Shown here: positions 19,716 through 31,671 of the stretch, one piece after another
Layout: each line of letters begins with the position of its first letter
How positions within the stretch are numbered: the stretch's first letter is position 1
Notes under the pieces: model-generated
The model's database searches: none
Told to the model about the DNA's origin: nothing
What the model saw: the letters and a program-made list of their open reading frames with translations, nothing else
From: Rosa chinensis
Lineage: Eukaryota > Streptophyta > Magnoliopsida > Rosales > Rosaceae
DNA: 64,000 nt
NCBI RefSeq assembly: GCF_002994745.2
Contig: NW_020126817.1
Span: 186,001 to 250,000 of the forward strand
Reading direction: 5' to 3'
Translations under genes and position numbers: made by a program

Positions 19716-22452
19716 TTTTGCTAGTCCCTTAGCAAAATCACACAAAGACTCAACTAAGACTCAACGAAAATTTAAAGACTACACAAAAAATGACTCTATT
19801 GCCCTTCAACTTTTTGTCTCAATAATCTCTTACTTTCATAACACCAAGATTAGCACTCAACCAAGAATCAATGTTTAAGCATTCGAGAGTTAATTGAAAC
19901 ACATAATCTTCACTTACACAAGTAGGACTTGGTTGTAACAATAGTGATGGGTTATGTTAAGCATGTTTCAGACAAGTATGATTCATATCCTCACAAGGTA
20001 TATCCACTCTTTCTTCTCTCAGAATTCAAGGCAATGCTTAAAAGCTTATAATCACTCAATTATATGTGAGAGAAAATATTTTGAGGCAATCAAATAGCTC
20101 ACATATATAAGAAACGAAAAGCACTTTGTGAATATAATAATTTTTTTTTTCAAAAGATCTCATGAAAGATATCAACTACTTGCACAGATGGACCCAAGCC
20201 ATAGGTTCAACTCTTGTAACTCATCTCCACATCAAAGGTTGTCCCATCTTAAGGATCAAAAAGGTCTTATTAAGGGTTGTAATGGGGCCAAGGCTCAAGG
20301 TTTTAAGAAATGAAAGGGTAAGGAATTTAACAAAGTGTCCTAAAAACCTAGCAGAGCTCATGTAACTGTAGAGACTTCTAGAAATCCACCAAGATATATC
20401 AAAACGTCCCATCCCATAGAGGTAATGTAAAGAGGCCAAATGTCTTCATTTTGGGCCCTAACTTCACTCTAAACTTCCTTTGAACTCTAGTGAATTGGAC
20501 AAAGGCCAAATTTTTCTGTAATGGGCATTCAATTCAAAACAAACTCCAAACTCACCAAGTATGGGGGACTAAAATCCATAAACTTTTTTTTTTCTTCTTC
20601 ATTTTTTTTTATTTTCTAGCCGTACACATTTTTTTTTTTTTCATTTCTTTTTTTCACGGCTTTCACATATTTTTCTCTGTATGGACAAGTCTACCCCCAC
20701 ACTTGAACTTTCACCTCTTCTCAATCTTCATTCTCAATGCCAAATCCTTAAGTAATGTCCCAAAAGATAGCTCCACTAAGTTTTTAGAACAAAGGGTAGG
20801 AGTGTAACTATACTAAGGTTCAGGGTTAAGGATTTTTAGGGTGATGAAAGAAAAGGCTTAATGTAGGCTCAAAGGGGTTTATCTAGGGGAGTCCCACGAC
20901 GGGCACAAAAGGGGACACAGACTTATATGGCAATGGTGGTAATTCCTAGGGTGCCTCTGTCCTTTCCAGAATCAGGGACATGTATTGATAAAACGTCTCA
21001 ACAAGCACTAGAGCGAATTCTAGCATTCTCTAGTCCATTAAACTTAATCTATGGCAAGCAATCAATCAAATGAAAGAATAATGAGATCATCAAAACATCA
21101 CCAAGAAAATAAGAATATATTCTTTTTAATTATCACTCCAAGAAAAAGGGACATGGCTCAAATATCTCACATGGGTTTTTATGAATCAAAACTCATCTTA
21201 ACATGCTCATATTCTGTACCAAGGTCACGAAATCCATATCCACTACACATGCATATACTTTTCATATATCTCAATTAACCAAAGAATACCATTTAAAATC
21301 ATCTCAATATTGTGATCCTCTTTTAGCCATAATTTCAGAGATGTAGAATCATCCTAGACAGTTGAAAGGCAACCTATGACTCAATAAATAAAAGCAACAA
21401 AATTTTTTAATTTTTGACATTTTTTTTATTTTTTTTTATTTTCCAATATATATGACTCAAAATAAAAGACTCAAATGTAAATCCATTCCCCCACACTTAA
21501 ATATTGCATTGTCCTCAATGTAATCAATCATAAGAATGCAATGAAACAATTAAGCATATAGGAATGGAATTTACGAAAAGAAAAACAAAAGAGAAAAATT
21601 GAAAAATAAAAGAAACAGGGAAGGAGAAAACAAATCTGTGTTGTTGACTCCTTCACAGCTGCTTCTGAATTGGGTTGCCTCCCAAGCAGCGCTTGAGTTT
21701 AACGTCTTTCAGCCAGATGGAATAGAAATTAAAAAGTTAGTGACTATAATTAACAAAGATTTAGAAAATATATAAACAAGTAACTATGAATTATAAAATA
21801 CAAGAATAATTAACAAGTACATTGTACATACGACATAACTTAGGTACATAGTTCAGTTTTTGTTTTTTTTTTGTTTTTAGTGTATCACAACATTTTGTTA
21901 CATTTTCTTTTGTCATAAATATTATTGATATCAAATCTAATTCCAAGCGGTAAATCAAGTTGGACATGCGGCCCAAGTATAGTCGTCTAGACACAAAGTC
22001 CCTCTTACATCCTTTGGGCAACCTTACTGAAATGGCCAGGTGGGGAGGACGAACACGAGAGGAAAAATCCATTTTGGCATGAGCTACTCCCACATAGTGG
22101 TTTAGGCCCATTTGTAAGCACTTCTGGATTCAAAAACCCGTCATGAACGTTGTCCCCTTCCTAGACACCATTCCACATAGGCTATACTTACTAAGATGAA
22201 AAAGTTCATAAATGTGAAGACAGTTCAACAAGTGTTAATAAAGGCCGCCCTCAACCTTAAGGGACCTGAACTAGGTACCAATAAGGGGTTTAGGCCAATA
22301 TTAACAAACGCGACTTCACCTATTCCATTCAATTTACAACTTACAATTAAAAACTCATGTTCAACAATATAAAAAAACAACCAAGTTAATTTTAAACTAA
22401 GTTTCAACAATTTATATACAATAATTATAAACAAAAACAAGTGATTTTTCAA
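19716..22452 (-). mobile_element. E3 internal region without coding sequence
   Basis: The 3' region (19716 to about 21720) parallels that of E1, X and Y, with PPT-like tracts at 20693-20707 and 21486-21500 and the conserved block at 21668-21694. About 21720-21880 is the junction sequence shared only with E1. 21890-22452 is the distal leader module. Short open frames here have no counterpart protein and are disrupted between copies. Confidence 0.8.
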
Positions 22453-22470
22453 TCCCCGGCAACGGCGCCA
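22453..22470 (-). other. Primer-binding site (tRNA-Asp), E3
   Basis: Exact 18-nt complement of the tRNA-Asp 3' end, five bases from the LTR end at 22476. Confidence 0.93.
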
Positions 22471-22475
22471 AAAAT

Positions 22476-24406
22476 TGATGCGCCCAAAAGCGAGCGCACA
22501 ATTTAACCCTGAAATGTCATTAGTAGTACGTAATAAATAGGGATCGTTCTATTCCGGGGATTGAGGGTACACCTGTCAATGTAGGACAAACAAACAATTA
22601 AAATTAAAACAAAGTATAATATTCACAAAGATATTCACAACTATAAACATTGTACACGAAAAGGGAGGATTTTGTTTTTGGTTTTTCGAAAATAAAACTA
22701 AGTTAACAAAACAATTAAAATGCAAAAACATAAAAATACGAATGGAATGAGAGAACAAAGATCAAAACCGAAACATATGATTAAAATCGACTCAAACCCT
22801 GATATTGTTCATCTAAGTCATGAGAAAGGAGTTGATCATGTGAAACATTCGAAAGCAAATGAATTCCCATTTTTTACTTTTCAATGCTAATTAACCCAAG
22901 CGAAAGCACCTAGATTAATTCTATCAAACATGCAATCAAACCCTAGAAAGCTAGTCAATCATGTCATGTTTAACGCATTACACATAGAGAAAGGCTATCA
23001 ACTCAAGTGTACAACTTAGTATGGAAAAGTCCACCTAATTGCAATCCTCGTTAATTAAATTCGATCTTTGTACAAAACCTTTACTACTTTGATTCAAGTT
23101 TACACAAAACGAAAAGTCGATTTCATGTTCTTAAACCTAGCACCAATTATATCGAAACCCTAAGTGTTTGCAACCACATAAGATTAAAATACAAAAGTTA
23201 TCTATAACGCAAATTTAATTAAACAAACCCACATAAGCAACTCTCGAAGAACAATAATATGAATCTGAAAATTCTCAATTAATCATAAAAATTCCAGAAA
23301 TTAATATTTGTTCAAACACATATGTCAACTAGTTCATAACCAACGAAATTCAAAGCAAAGGTTACAAAGGAGAATCGGATTACACCGTGAGATGGGGATG
23401 GTGATGAACGATTGATGTGGTGGTCTCTTGAATCTCGAAAGCAAGCTTCAAGGTTGGAGATGGATGATGGATGCTCACGGCTATGCTTCTTCTCCCTTGG
23501 CCTTGCTTGAACTCGTGGAGATGACTAGAGGATGGAGAAACTCACGGCTATGCTAAGAAGATTTTCTGATTTTTTTCTAAAGTGTAAATTGTATGGGGGA
23601 GAGGAACCCTTCTCAACGTCAAAGAGGTGGGTATATATAGGAGCACGGCTAGGGTTCACAAAGCAATCAGAATTTTCCACATAGCTTCAACCAATGATAA
23701 TTCGCCAAGTAAGCTTGTGATGTGGTCCGACCAATCATAGAATGCCAAGTAAGCCTTGTGATGTGTTCCAACCAATCAAAATTCTCTAAAATAACTCCCT
23801 AATATTTAATTGCCGAATTTCCTTGAAATTATTCTGATTTTCTTCATGAATTTCTGCTAACATTCCTTTAGGGAATTTAGGGATGAATCTAGACGCCTTT
23901 TTAGCTTTTCCTTGGTGCACATATATTTTCCTTCCATAAATATCTCCCTTGAATCTCTCTTGGCGTCATCTCCTTGATTATTTCTGATTTTCATGTTGGC
24001 AATCACACCAAATTATTCCTCCAACAATATTTCTTTCCATAAAAGTCTCCCAAGAAAATCTCTCCTTGAAATCCTCAATCAATCATCTTTAATTCCCACA
24101 TTGTCACCTTGTTTTTCCATGTCATCTTCATGAAGCTTCTCGTTCCATTTATGAACTCAATTCAGCTTATTTATTCCAAAAACCTGAAAATAGAAGCTTT
24201 CTAAAATAAGAAATGGAAACTTTCTTAAACTAAAATGGAAACTTTCTAAAAATGGAAAATAGAAACTACAAAACGGAAACTTTCTACAATTAGGAACTTT
24301 CTCATTCGAAGAATGGAAACTTTCCTAAACAGAGTTTTATTAAGGAAATAACGCAGAAAATATAGGGAAATAACAGTTAAAACGTCGCATTAAAATGCTC
24401 CTATCA
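22476..24406 (-). repeat. 5' LTR of E3 (1931 bp)
   Basis: Near-identical to 17767-19697. TATA box at 23632-23639; its start on the minus strand is followed outside by ACATG. Confidence 0.93.
23632..23639 (-). promoter_or_regulatory. LTR TATA box, E3 5' LTR
   Basis: The minus strand reads CTATATATACCC. This is the LTR that would drive genomic RNA synthesis in E3. Confidence 0.62.
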
Positions 24407-26228
24407 ACATGTTCAATGCAATAAGCACCTAGAAAGGCTATCAACTCAAGTGTGCAACTTAGTATGAAAAAGTCCACCTAATTGCAATCCTCTTTGATTA
24501 AATTCGGTTTTTGCACAAAACCTTTACTACTTATTGATTCAAGAACACAAAACCAAAAAGTTGATTCATGTTCTCAAATTCGTAGCACCATTCATATAAA
24601 AACCCTAAAAGTTTCGAACCATTCAAGATTAATATACAAAAGATTTCTATCATGCAAATTTAATCAAACACTCACACAAAAGCAACCATAAATCGCAATA
24701 TATGAATCTGAAAATATCAATTGATCATAAAAATTCCAGAATTCAACAATTATTCAAACATATATGTCAACTAGGGCAAAACCAACGAATTACAAATCAA
24801 AGGTTACAAGGAGAATCGGATTACACCGTGGATGAAGATGAGATGAATGAATTGATGATGTGGTCTCTTGAATTTCGAAAGCAATCTTCAAGGATGGTGA
24901 TGGATGATGCTCACGGCTTGTCTTCTTCTCCCTTGGCCTTGCTTGAGCTTCGTGGTTGCCCTAGAGGATGGAGAAGATCACCGCTAAGCTAGAGAGTTTT
25001 CTGATTTTTTTCTCAAGTGTAGAATGTAAAGATTGGGTACCCTTGACGTTGAGAAAAGGGAAGAATATATAGGGGACGTCCTCCTTGCTCTCCAAGCCGT
25101 GTAAACCTCATGGAATTAATCTGAAAATTCCACATAATTTCCTCCAATAATATCTTGCCAAATAAGCCCTATGAGGTGGTTCAACCAATCACAAAATTCT
25201 CTTTTAATTCCATAAAATCTTGGCCGAAATTCCCTTGATATAATTTCTGATTTTTGTAGTTCAATTCGGCCAAACTTCCTTTAGGGAATTAAGGAATGTA
25301 TCTAGACTTCTTTTGAGCTTTTCTTGATCTCCACCTTTTTCTCTTTCCTTTTATTTCTCCCTTGAATATCTCTTTGCCGAAATCTCTAGGGTTTTCTTTT
25401 AATTCACACAGCAAATCTCTCTCCTTCCTTGTATTTTCACGGCAAACTCTCTAGGTAGGTTTCCAAGTATATTTTCTTTCCATAAAATAGCCCTAGAAAA
25501 TCTCCAAGACATATCCTTCCTTGCATGGCGTCAATCACCTTTATTTTGATTGATTTTGAAGCCACTCCTTGTTTCTCTCTTCACATATCACGGCAAAACA
25601 CATAAGGCATCCCAAAAATATCTCATAACGTCACAAAACCCTAGCTCCCTTAGGCTTTTATCCATTTGCCGAAAATCCACTTCATTCTTGAGAGTTCTTG
25701 GGCCTGCATGTGCCACCTTTATGCCATGTCATCATCTAGAGTCTTCAAGAAGCTTCTCTCATGCCATGTCACTTCATTAATTCGATCTCCATTCATGGTT
25801 GGCTCAAGAGTCTTGTTTTGGCAACCTTTCCTTTTCTAGACAGGGTTTCCTGGTTGGACTAGGAAAGCTTCATTTCTTCATTTCTGCTCATTTGTGCTTC
25901 CCTTTGTACTTCATCTTGTCTCCCTCCAACGTTGGCTACCTTTTCTTTTCATTTCTTCATTCCAGCTCATTTGTGACAAGGACCTGAAAATAGAAACTGT
26001 TAGTGAAAAATAGAAACTTCCCTAAAATGCAAAATGGCAACTTTCCTAAACTGAAAATGGGAAACTTTCTAAAAATGAAAAATAGAAACTACAAAATAGA
26101 AACTTTCTACAAATAGGAACTTTCCCAATCGAAGAATGGAAACTTTCCTAAACAGAGTTTTATTAAGGAAATAATGCAGAAAATGTAGGGAAATGCAGTT
26201 AAAACGTCGCATTAAAATGCTCCTATCA

Positions 26229-26391
26229 TGGTGGGTGTAGCTCAACACATTTCAAACAAGTCATGATTCAAATCTCACATGGATATAGCACTCTTTCTTC
26301 TCTCAGATTCAAGGCTCATGCTTAAAAGCTTATTCACTCAAGTATATGTGAAAGATTAGCAAGTAAATCACATATGTATAAGAAACAAAAG

Positions 26392-26430
<39 letters not shown>

Positions 26431-26814
26431 TTTTTCAAAGATCTCATGAAAGATATCAACTACTTGCACGGATGAACCCAAGCCACAAGTTCAACAGTTA
26501 TAACTCATCTCCACAGATCAAAGGCTGTCCCATCTTAAGGATCAAAGAGGTCTTACAATTAAGGTTGTAATAGGGCCAAGGCTAAAGGTTAAAAGAAACG
26601 AAGGGATAGGAAAATCACAAAGTATCCTAAAAACCTAGTAGAGCACTTGTTGATGTAGAGAGACCAAATTTCGAAATCCACTAAGCATAGCAAAACGTCA
26701 TGTCCTCCTTTGGGCTTTATAAAAGGGCCAAGTGCCATCATGTTGGGCTCAAACTTCATTCTAACCTTCTTTCGAACAAGTGAATTGGACAAAGACCAAA
26801 TTCTTCAACAATAG
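26229..26814 (-). mobile_element. B2 internal region, second part
   Basis: Continues the B2 3' internal region from 17280; joining across S restores AACAATGG-TGGTG-GGTGTAG. It is a diverged relative of 2520-3100 in E1 (for example the ATGAAAGATATCAACTACTTGC stretch near 26448). It contains an (AT)n tract at about 26395-26422 followed by a T13 run. It ends where the plus-strand element Z inserts. Confidence 0.7.
26395..26435. repeat. (AT)n microsatellite and T-run
   Basis: About 13-14 AT units followed by about 13 T. The E1, X and Y relatives have only a T-run at this place (for example near 2706), so the AT expansion is specific to this copy. Confidence 0.9.
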
Positions 26815-29124
26815 TGATAGGAGCATTTTAATGCGACGTTTTAACTGCATTTCCCTGTACTTTCTGCGCTATTTCCTTAATAAAACTCTGTTTAGGAAAG
26901 TTTCCATCCTTTGATTGGGAAAGTTCCTATTTGTAGAAAGTTTCTATTTTTGTAGTTTCTATTTATCATTTTTAGTAAGTTTCCATTTTCGGTAGTTTCT
27001 ATTTTGCATTTTTTAGAAAGTTTCCCATTTTCAGTTTAGGAAAGTTGCCATTTTTCATTTTCGGAAAGTTTCTATTTTTCTTATTAGTTTCTATTTTCAG
27101 GACCTCCGAGCTAAAAAGTGGAAATGAACTCACAAATGGAAAGAGGAGCTTGCGAAAGTCAAGGGGAGTAAAAATGAAGAACAATGAGCCACAGAAATGA
27201 GCAGAAATGAAGAAAAGAAGTTTTCCTGGTCCAACCAGGAAACCCTGCGAAAAGGAGGAAAGCTTACCTATGAAGTTTCCAACGTTATCATGAAAAAGAA
27301 ATGGAAAAATGAAGTGTTATGACGTTGGAAGGTGACAAGGCTTGAAGTTGAAGCAACAAGGCCCAAGAACTCTCAAGACTCATTGGATTTTCGGCAAATT
27401 GGATCAAAGGCCCATGAAGCCCATACATTTAGGGTTTATGACGCATGAATAAACCCTAGGGGAGTGTTGCCGTTCAAAGCAAGAGAAAAACAAGGAAAGT
27501 GGCGTCCAAAAATCAGAAATTAAAAGGAGATTTTCTAGGGAGATTTTCTAGGGCTATTTTTAAGGAAAGAAAATCTACTTGGAGAAACCCTAGATGAATT
27601 GCCGTGAGGAATGAAGAGAAATACAAGGGAGAACGTGAAAACCTTAGGGTTTTTGACGGCAAAGAGATATCCTAGAGAGTTTTAAGGAAAGAGAAAAAGG
27701 TGGAGACCAAGAAAAGCTCAAAAGAAGTCTAGATACATTCCTTCATTCCCTAAAGAGTTTTTGCCGAAATTAAATGACAAAAATCAGAAATTATCTCTAT
27801 ATTTCGGCAAGAATTATTTAGGGAATTAATATTGGAATTTTGTGATTGGTTGCACCACCTCATAGGGCTTATGTGGCAAGAATTCATTGGAGGAAATTAT
27901 GTGGAGGAAGCAAGCACATGCCGTGAACTTCTCTAGGGTTTTGGACGGCTTGGACACCTAGGGGTCGTCCCCTATATATTCTCACACATTCTCAACGTCA
28001 AGGGTTCCTCTCCTTTGACGTTTACACTTTAGAAAAAAAATCAGAAACTCTCTCTAGCCTAGCCGTGCTCATCTCCATCCTCTAGGGCAACCACGAAGTG
28101 CAAGCAAGGCCAAGGAAGAAGAAGACAAGCCGTGAACACCATCCATCACCATCCTTGAAGATTGCTTTCGAAATTCAAGAGACCACATCATCAATTCATC
28201 CATCTCATCTTCATCCACGGTGTAATCCGATTTACCTTGTAACCTTTGCTTTGTATATTCGTTGGTTTTGCCCTAGTTGACGCATATGTTTGAACAATTG
28301 TTGGTTTCTGAAATTTTATGATTAATTGTTAATTTTCAGATTCATATATTGCGATTTATGGTTGCTTTTGTGTGATTAGATTTGCATGATAGAAATCTTT
28401 TGTATATCAATCTTGAATGGTTCGAAACTTTTAGGATTTTTATGTGATTGGTGCTACGAATTTGAGAACATGAATCAACTTTTTGGTTTTGTGTTCTTGA
28501 ATCAATAAGTAGTAAAGGTTTTGTGCAAAAACCGAATCTAATCAAAGGGAATTGCAATTAGGTGGACTTTTTCATACTAAGTTGCACACTTGAGTTGATA
28601 GCCTTTCTAGGTGCTTATTGCGTTGAACATGTTGTGTTTGACTAGCTTTCTAGGGCTTGCATGCATGTTTGATAGGATTAGTCTTTGTGCTTTCACTTAG
28701 ATTAATTAGCATTGAAAGTAAAAAAATGGGAAATTGTTTGCTTTTAACGTTTCACATGATCAACTCCTCTTGCATGACTATGATGAACAATGTTAGAAAT
28801 TGATTCGATTTTTAATCATATATTTCAGTTTGATCTTCGTTCTCTCATTCCATTCGTATTTTTATGTTTTTGCATTTTAATTATTTTGTTAACTTAGTTT
28901 TTACTTTCGAAAAGAAAACCAAAAACAAAACCCCCCTATTTTCGTAAATAATGTTTATAATTGTAATTACCTTTGTGATTATTGTACTTTGTTTAATTTT
29001 AATTGTTTGTTTGTCCTACATTGACAGGTGTACCCTCAATCTCCGGAATAGAACGATCCCTATTTACTTTATACTACTAATGACATTTCAGGGTTAAATT
29101 ATGCGCTTGCTTTCGAGCGCACCA
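26815..29124 (+). repeat. 5' LTR of Z (2310 bp)
   Basis: TGATAGGAGC...GAGCGCACCA, with TATA box at 27971-27980 (CCTATATATT), GAAAGTTTC array near 26890-27090 and U5-terminal hairpin GCGCT...AGCGC (29103-29120). The terminal CACCA differs from CATCA in most copies. The body resembles S and V. Confidence 0.9.
27971..27980 (+). promoter_or_regulatory. LTR TATA box, Z
   Basis: CCTATATATT, followed by TCTCAACGTCAAGGGTTCC-like sequence as in the other A-type LTRs. Confidence 0.62.
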
Positions 29125-29129
29125 ATTTT

Positions 29130-29147
29130 TGGCGCCGTTGCCGGGGA
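29130..29147 (+). other. Primer-binding site (tRNA-Asp), Z
   Basis: TGGCGCCGTTGCCGGGGA on the + strand, five bases after the LTR. Confidence 0.94.
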
Positions 29148-30766
29148 TTGAAAAATCACTTGTTAAATATGTGAATATTTGTTTTGTATATTGTGACCGA
29201 AAAAAAAAAAAATTACTTGTTAATTATTTTGTAATTGTCGAAAATTAGCAGATTAATTACTTAGGTTGTTATTTATATTATTGAATACGAATTTTAATTG
29301 TAAGTTGTAAATTAAAGAAGGAATAGGTGAAGTCGTGTATATTAATATTGGCCTAAACCCCTTATTGGTACCTAGTTCAGGTCCCTTAAGGTTGAGGGCG
29401 GCCTTTATTAACATTCATTGAACTGTCTTCACACTTAGGACCTTTTATATCCAAGTAAGTATAGCCATTTGTCTTCACACTTACAAATGGGCGTAAACCT
29501 CAATGAGGGAGTAGCCTATGCCAAAATGGATCCTACCTCTTGTGTTCGTCCTCCCCTACCTGGCCATTTCAGTAAGGTTGCCCAAAGGATGTAGGAGGGA
29601 CTTAGTGTCTTGACGACTATACTTGGGCCGCACGTCCTCTTGATTTACCGCTTGGAATTGAATTTGAAATCAATGGTATATATAACAAATGAAAATATTA
29701 TGATTCACTAAGGTATATTGGATTAAACATAGTCTTGAAAAGGGTAGCTGTTTCAGTCCCATTGCACATCGAGACTCCCTGTTCCCGTACCTAAGTGTTG
29801 AAAATAATTGTAAAGAAAAGGAAGAAAAACAAATATTTGTAAGTACTTTCGTAAAAAAAAAAAAAAAAAAAAAAAAAAGAAGAAGAAAAAAAGAAGTGTA
29901 CAAAGTGTGACGTTTTGTTGTGTAAAAGTTGTGTTTACAATGTGTCAAATTTTGTTAAACAAAAGAAATTTAAAGAATTAATTGTGAATATTGTTAAATT
30001 CTTGATTGTTATAAGTGTGTAAAATCGTATGAGTAGATAAGGGCCCTTTTTGTTAATATTGGCCTTAACCCTTCATTAGTACCTTTCTAAGGTCTTATGA
30101 GGTTGTGGGCGGCTTTTATTAACATTTGGAGAACTGTCTAACACATGAGTTCTTTTCAAGCTGAGTAAGGGGCATATAGGTGGTGTCTTAGGTTGAGACC
30201 CTGGGTGATGGGTTCAAATTGGATCTCAGAGACACTATAGACTGTGCGTAAACCACAATGTGGGAGTAGCCGATAGGGGCCTAAACCTCAATGAGGGAGT
30301 AGCCTCCGTAGTGTCACCAAAATGAGTCCTCCCTCTCACTTACCTCTTAATCTGGCCATCTAGCCTTCTGAAACAAAGGAAAGTGACTTATGTCTAGGCG
30401 ACTATCCCTAGATCGTATCTCACCAATAGTAGTGGTTTCTATTGGGCTCGACTTACAACTTGTAATCAATTAAAATATTAACTTTATTTTGTAAAGATTA
30501 TAAGATACTTGAACATAACCTCCACTTGTAAATTGTGTTGTTTTGTACATTTTATACTTGTATAAACTTCTTACGTGGTTTATTTGTGAAAAGATTGTGG
30601 ATAGTTTTTAATTTATACTCTATTTTATACTTGTATAAATCATAAATAGTAGAGTCGTGAATAGTGACTCGTGAATAGTAACGTTGATGTATAAATCGCT
30701 AATTTGTAATTAGTTTACTTTATACTTTGCTAACTTCTTTGAATTCTGATAATGTTCAGGAATCCT
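29148..30766 (+). mobile_element. Leader of Z with duplicated module
   Basis: 1.6 kb of non-coding leader. Module 1 (about 29300-29680) and module 2 (about 30030-30460) are diverged copies. Both hold AATATTGGCCT(T)AACCCxTxATTxGTACC, a GGGCGGCxTTTATTAACATT block, GAACTGTCT, (C)TGGCCATxT and GACTATxCxT in the same order. Between them are the conserved GGGTAGCTGTTTCAGTCCCA stretch (about 29743), GAGACTCCCTGTTCCCGTACC (about 29770) and an A-rich tract (29853-29890). Several short uORFs would precede gag. Confidence 0.72.
29853..29880 (+). repeat. A-tract in the Z leader
   Basis: About 26 consecutive A. Antisense T-runs occupy the same place in X (about 43991-44035), the Y-side fragment (about 45865-45945) and Y (about 57629-57656). 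Confidence 0.85.
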
Positions 30767-30787
30767 ATGAATGACCGAGCCTTTTAG
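30767..30787 (+). promoter_or_regulatory. Six-codon uORF overlapping gag start (Z)
   Basis: ATGAATGACC: the first ATG reads MNDRAF then TAG, overlapping the gag start that lies 4 nt downstream in another frame. It is identical in peptide in X and Y, and geometrically the same in B. Confidence 0.55.
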
Positions 30788-31670
30788 ACCATCTACAATA
30801 AAGGAAATTGAAGCAAGGCTCGCTCGTTTGAAGGGTCCTTCACTCCTTGAGTTCACAAGCCCTTCTCCTTCAACATACAAAGAGTACACATTTAACGAGC
30901 AAGGGAAGAGGACCTACTGTTCTGAGGAGTCTACATCACCTACACCAAGTCCATCTCCGCCTTCACGTTCACCTTCACCTGTGGTTTCGTCCAACTCACC
31001 ACCACCTGAAGAAGTCAAAGAAGAGAGAATGGCATCTATTAGGGAACTCTCCACCGCAACTGTTGAAGGAGGACCCCCTACAGGCATAGTATACCCTGCC
31101 CCTGCAGCTGGAAGACAGGCAGAGTTAGAGCTTAAGAGTGGATTGTTGCACAAGCTCCCTATCTTCCATGGCCTCAATATGGAGGATGCTAACAAGCACG
31201 TACGAGAATTCCAATCTGTTTGTGCAAACATGCAACCACAAGGGGCGGATGAAAACCTTCTTAAGATGAGAGCATTTCCATTCTCTCTAGCTGATAGAGC
31301 CAAGGATTGGCTATATGAACTTCCTGCAGGACGTATCACATCATGGGAAACAATGAGAAAGGCCTTCTTGGAGAAATACTTCCCAACTTCAAAGGTCATC
31401 ACACTTAGGAAGAAGCTTAGTGGAATAGAGCAAGCCCATGATGAGTCATATGCTGCGTACTATGAGAGGTTCAACTCCCTACTTGCACAGTGTCCTCAAC
31501 ATCAGATGAAGGATGAGACCCTACTTACATGTTTTTACGAAGGGCTCTTACCCTTGGAAAGGCAAATGCTTGATGCTGCAGCTGGAGGAGCTTTTGTGGA
31601 TAAGTCACCTGCGGTTGGGAAGGAACTTATAGCTAATCGTGCCCTAAACTCTCAACAATATGAGGGGTAG
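30771..31670 (+). pseudogene. gag: Z gag, N-terminal and capsid part (frameshifted)
   Basis: 299 codons that open the Gag polyprotein. Residues 1-30 hold the [12 protein letters not shown] motif and about 45-85 are Ser/Pro-rich. About 115-270 form the plant gypsy capsid domain ([35 protein letters not shown]-x-x-K-Y-F-P). The frame stops after QQYEG because a G-run has four G (31664-31667) where X and Y have five, a 1-nt deletion; homologous sequence continues in the +1 frame. The start is the second ATG of ATGAATG, supported by the same start in X and Y. In the intact element Gag would assemble cytoplasmic virus-like particles. Confidence 0.85.
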
Positions 31671-31671
31671 G

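Larger units (their letters stand above)
17767..24406 (-). mobile_element. E3: complete young non-autonomous element
   Basis: 6640 bp: 3' LTR 17767-19697 (1931 bp), internal region 19698-22475 (2778 bp) and 5' LTR 22476-24406 (1931 bp), flanked by the 5-bp duplication ACATG (17762-17766, 24407-24411). The LTRs have equal length and by eye differ at about one base (ACACAAATTT near 18498 versus ACGCAAATTT near 23208, a CpG site), so insertion was very recent. PBS and PPT are intact. No gag or pol: the internal layout and deletion junction match E1, so both belong to one non-autonomous family that must use proteins supplied in trans (inference). Confidence 0.95.
17286..26228 (-). mobile_element. 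S: solo LTR, interrupted by E3
   Basis: A single minus-strand LTR of about 2298 bp once E3 and one copy of its target duplication are removed (17286-17766 plus 24412-26228). It starts TGATAGGAGC (minus) and ends GAGTGCATCA. It is flanked on both sides by TGGTG (17281-17285 and 26229-26233) and has no PBS, PPT or internal region of its own. A target duplication around one LTR is the mark of LTR-LTR recombination. TATA box at 25065-25072. Confidence 0.88.

Noticed and set aside
29670..29948. 92-codon antisense frame with a poly-Phe run
   Set aside because: It is produced by the A-tract of the leader; not protein-like.
30914..31402. Long antisense frames over gag (also at 56090-56581, 42490-43002)
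   Set aside because: They are shadows of the gag coding strand. Their conservation follows from gag, and they have no start or end conservation beyond that.
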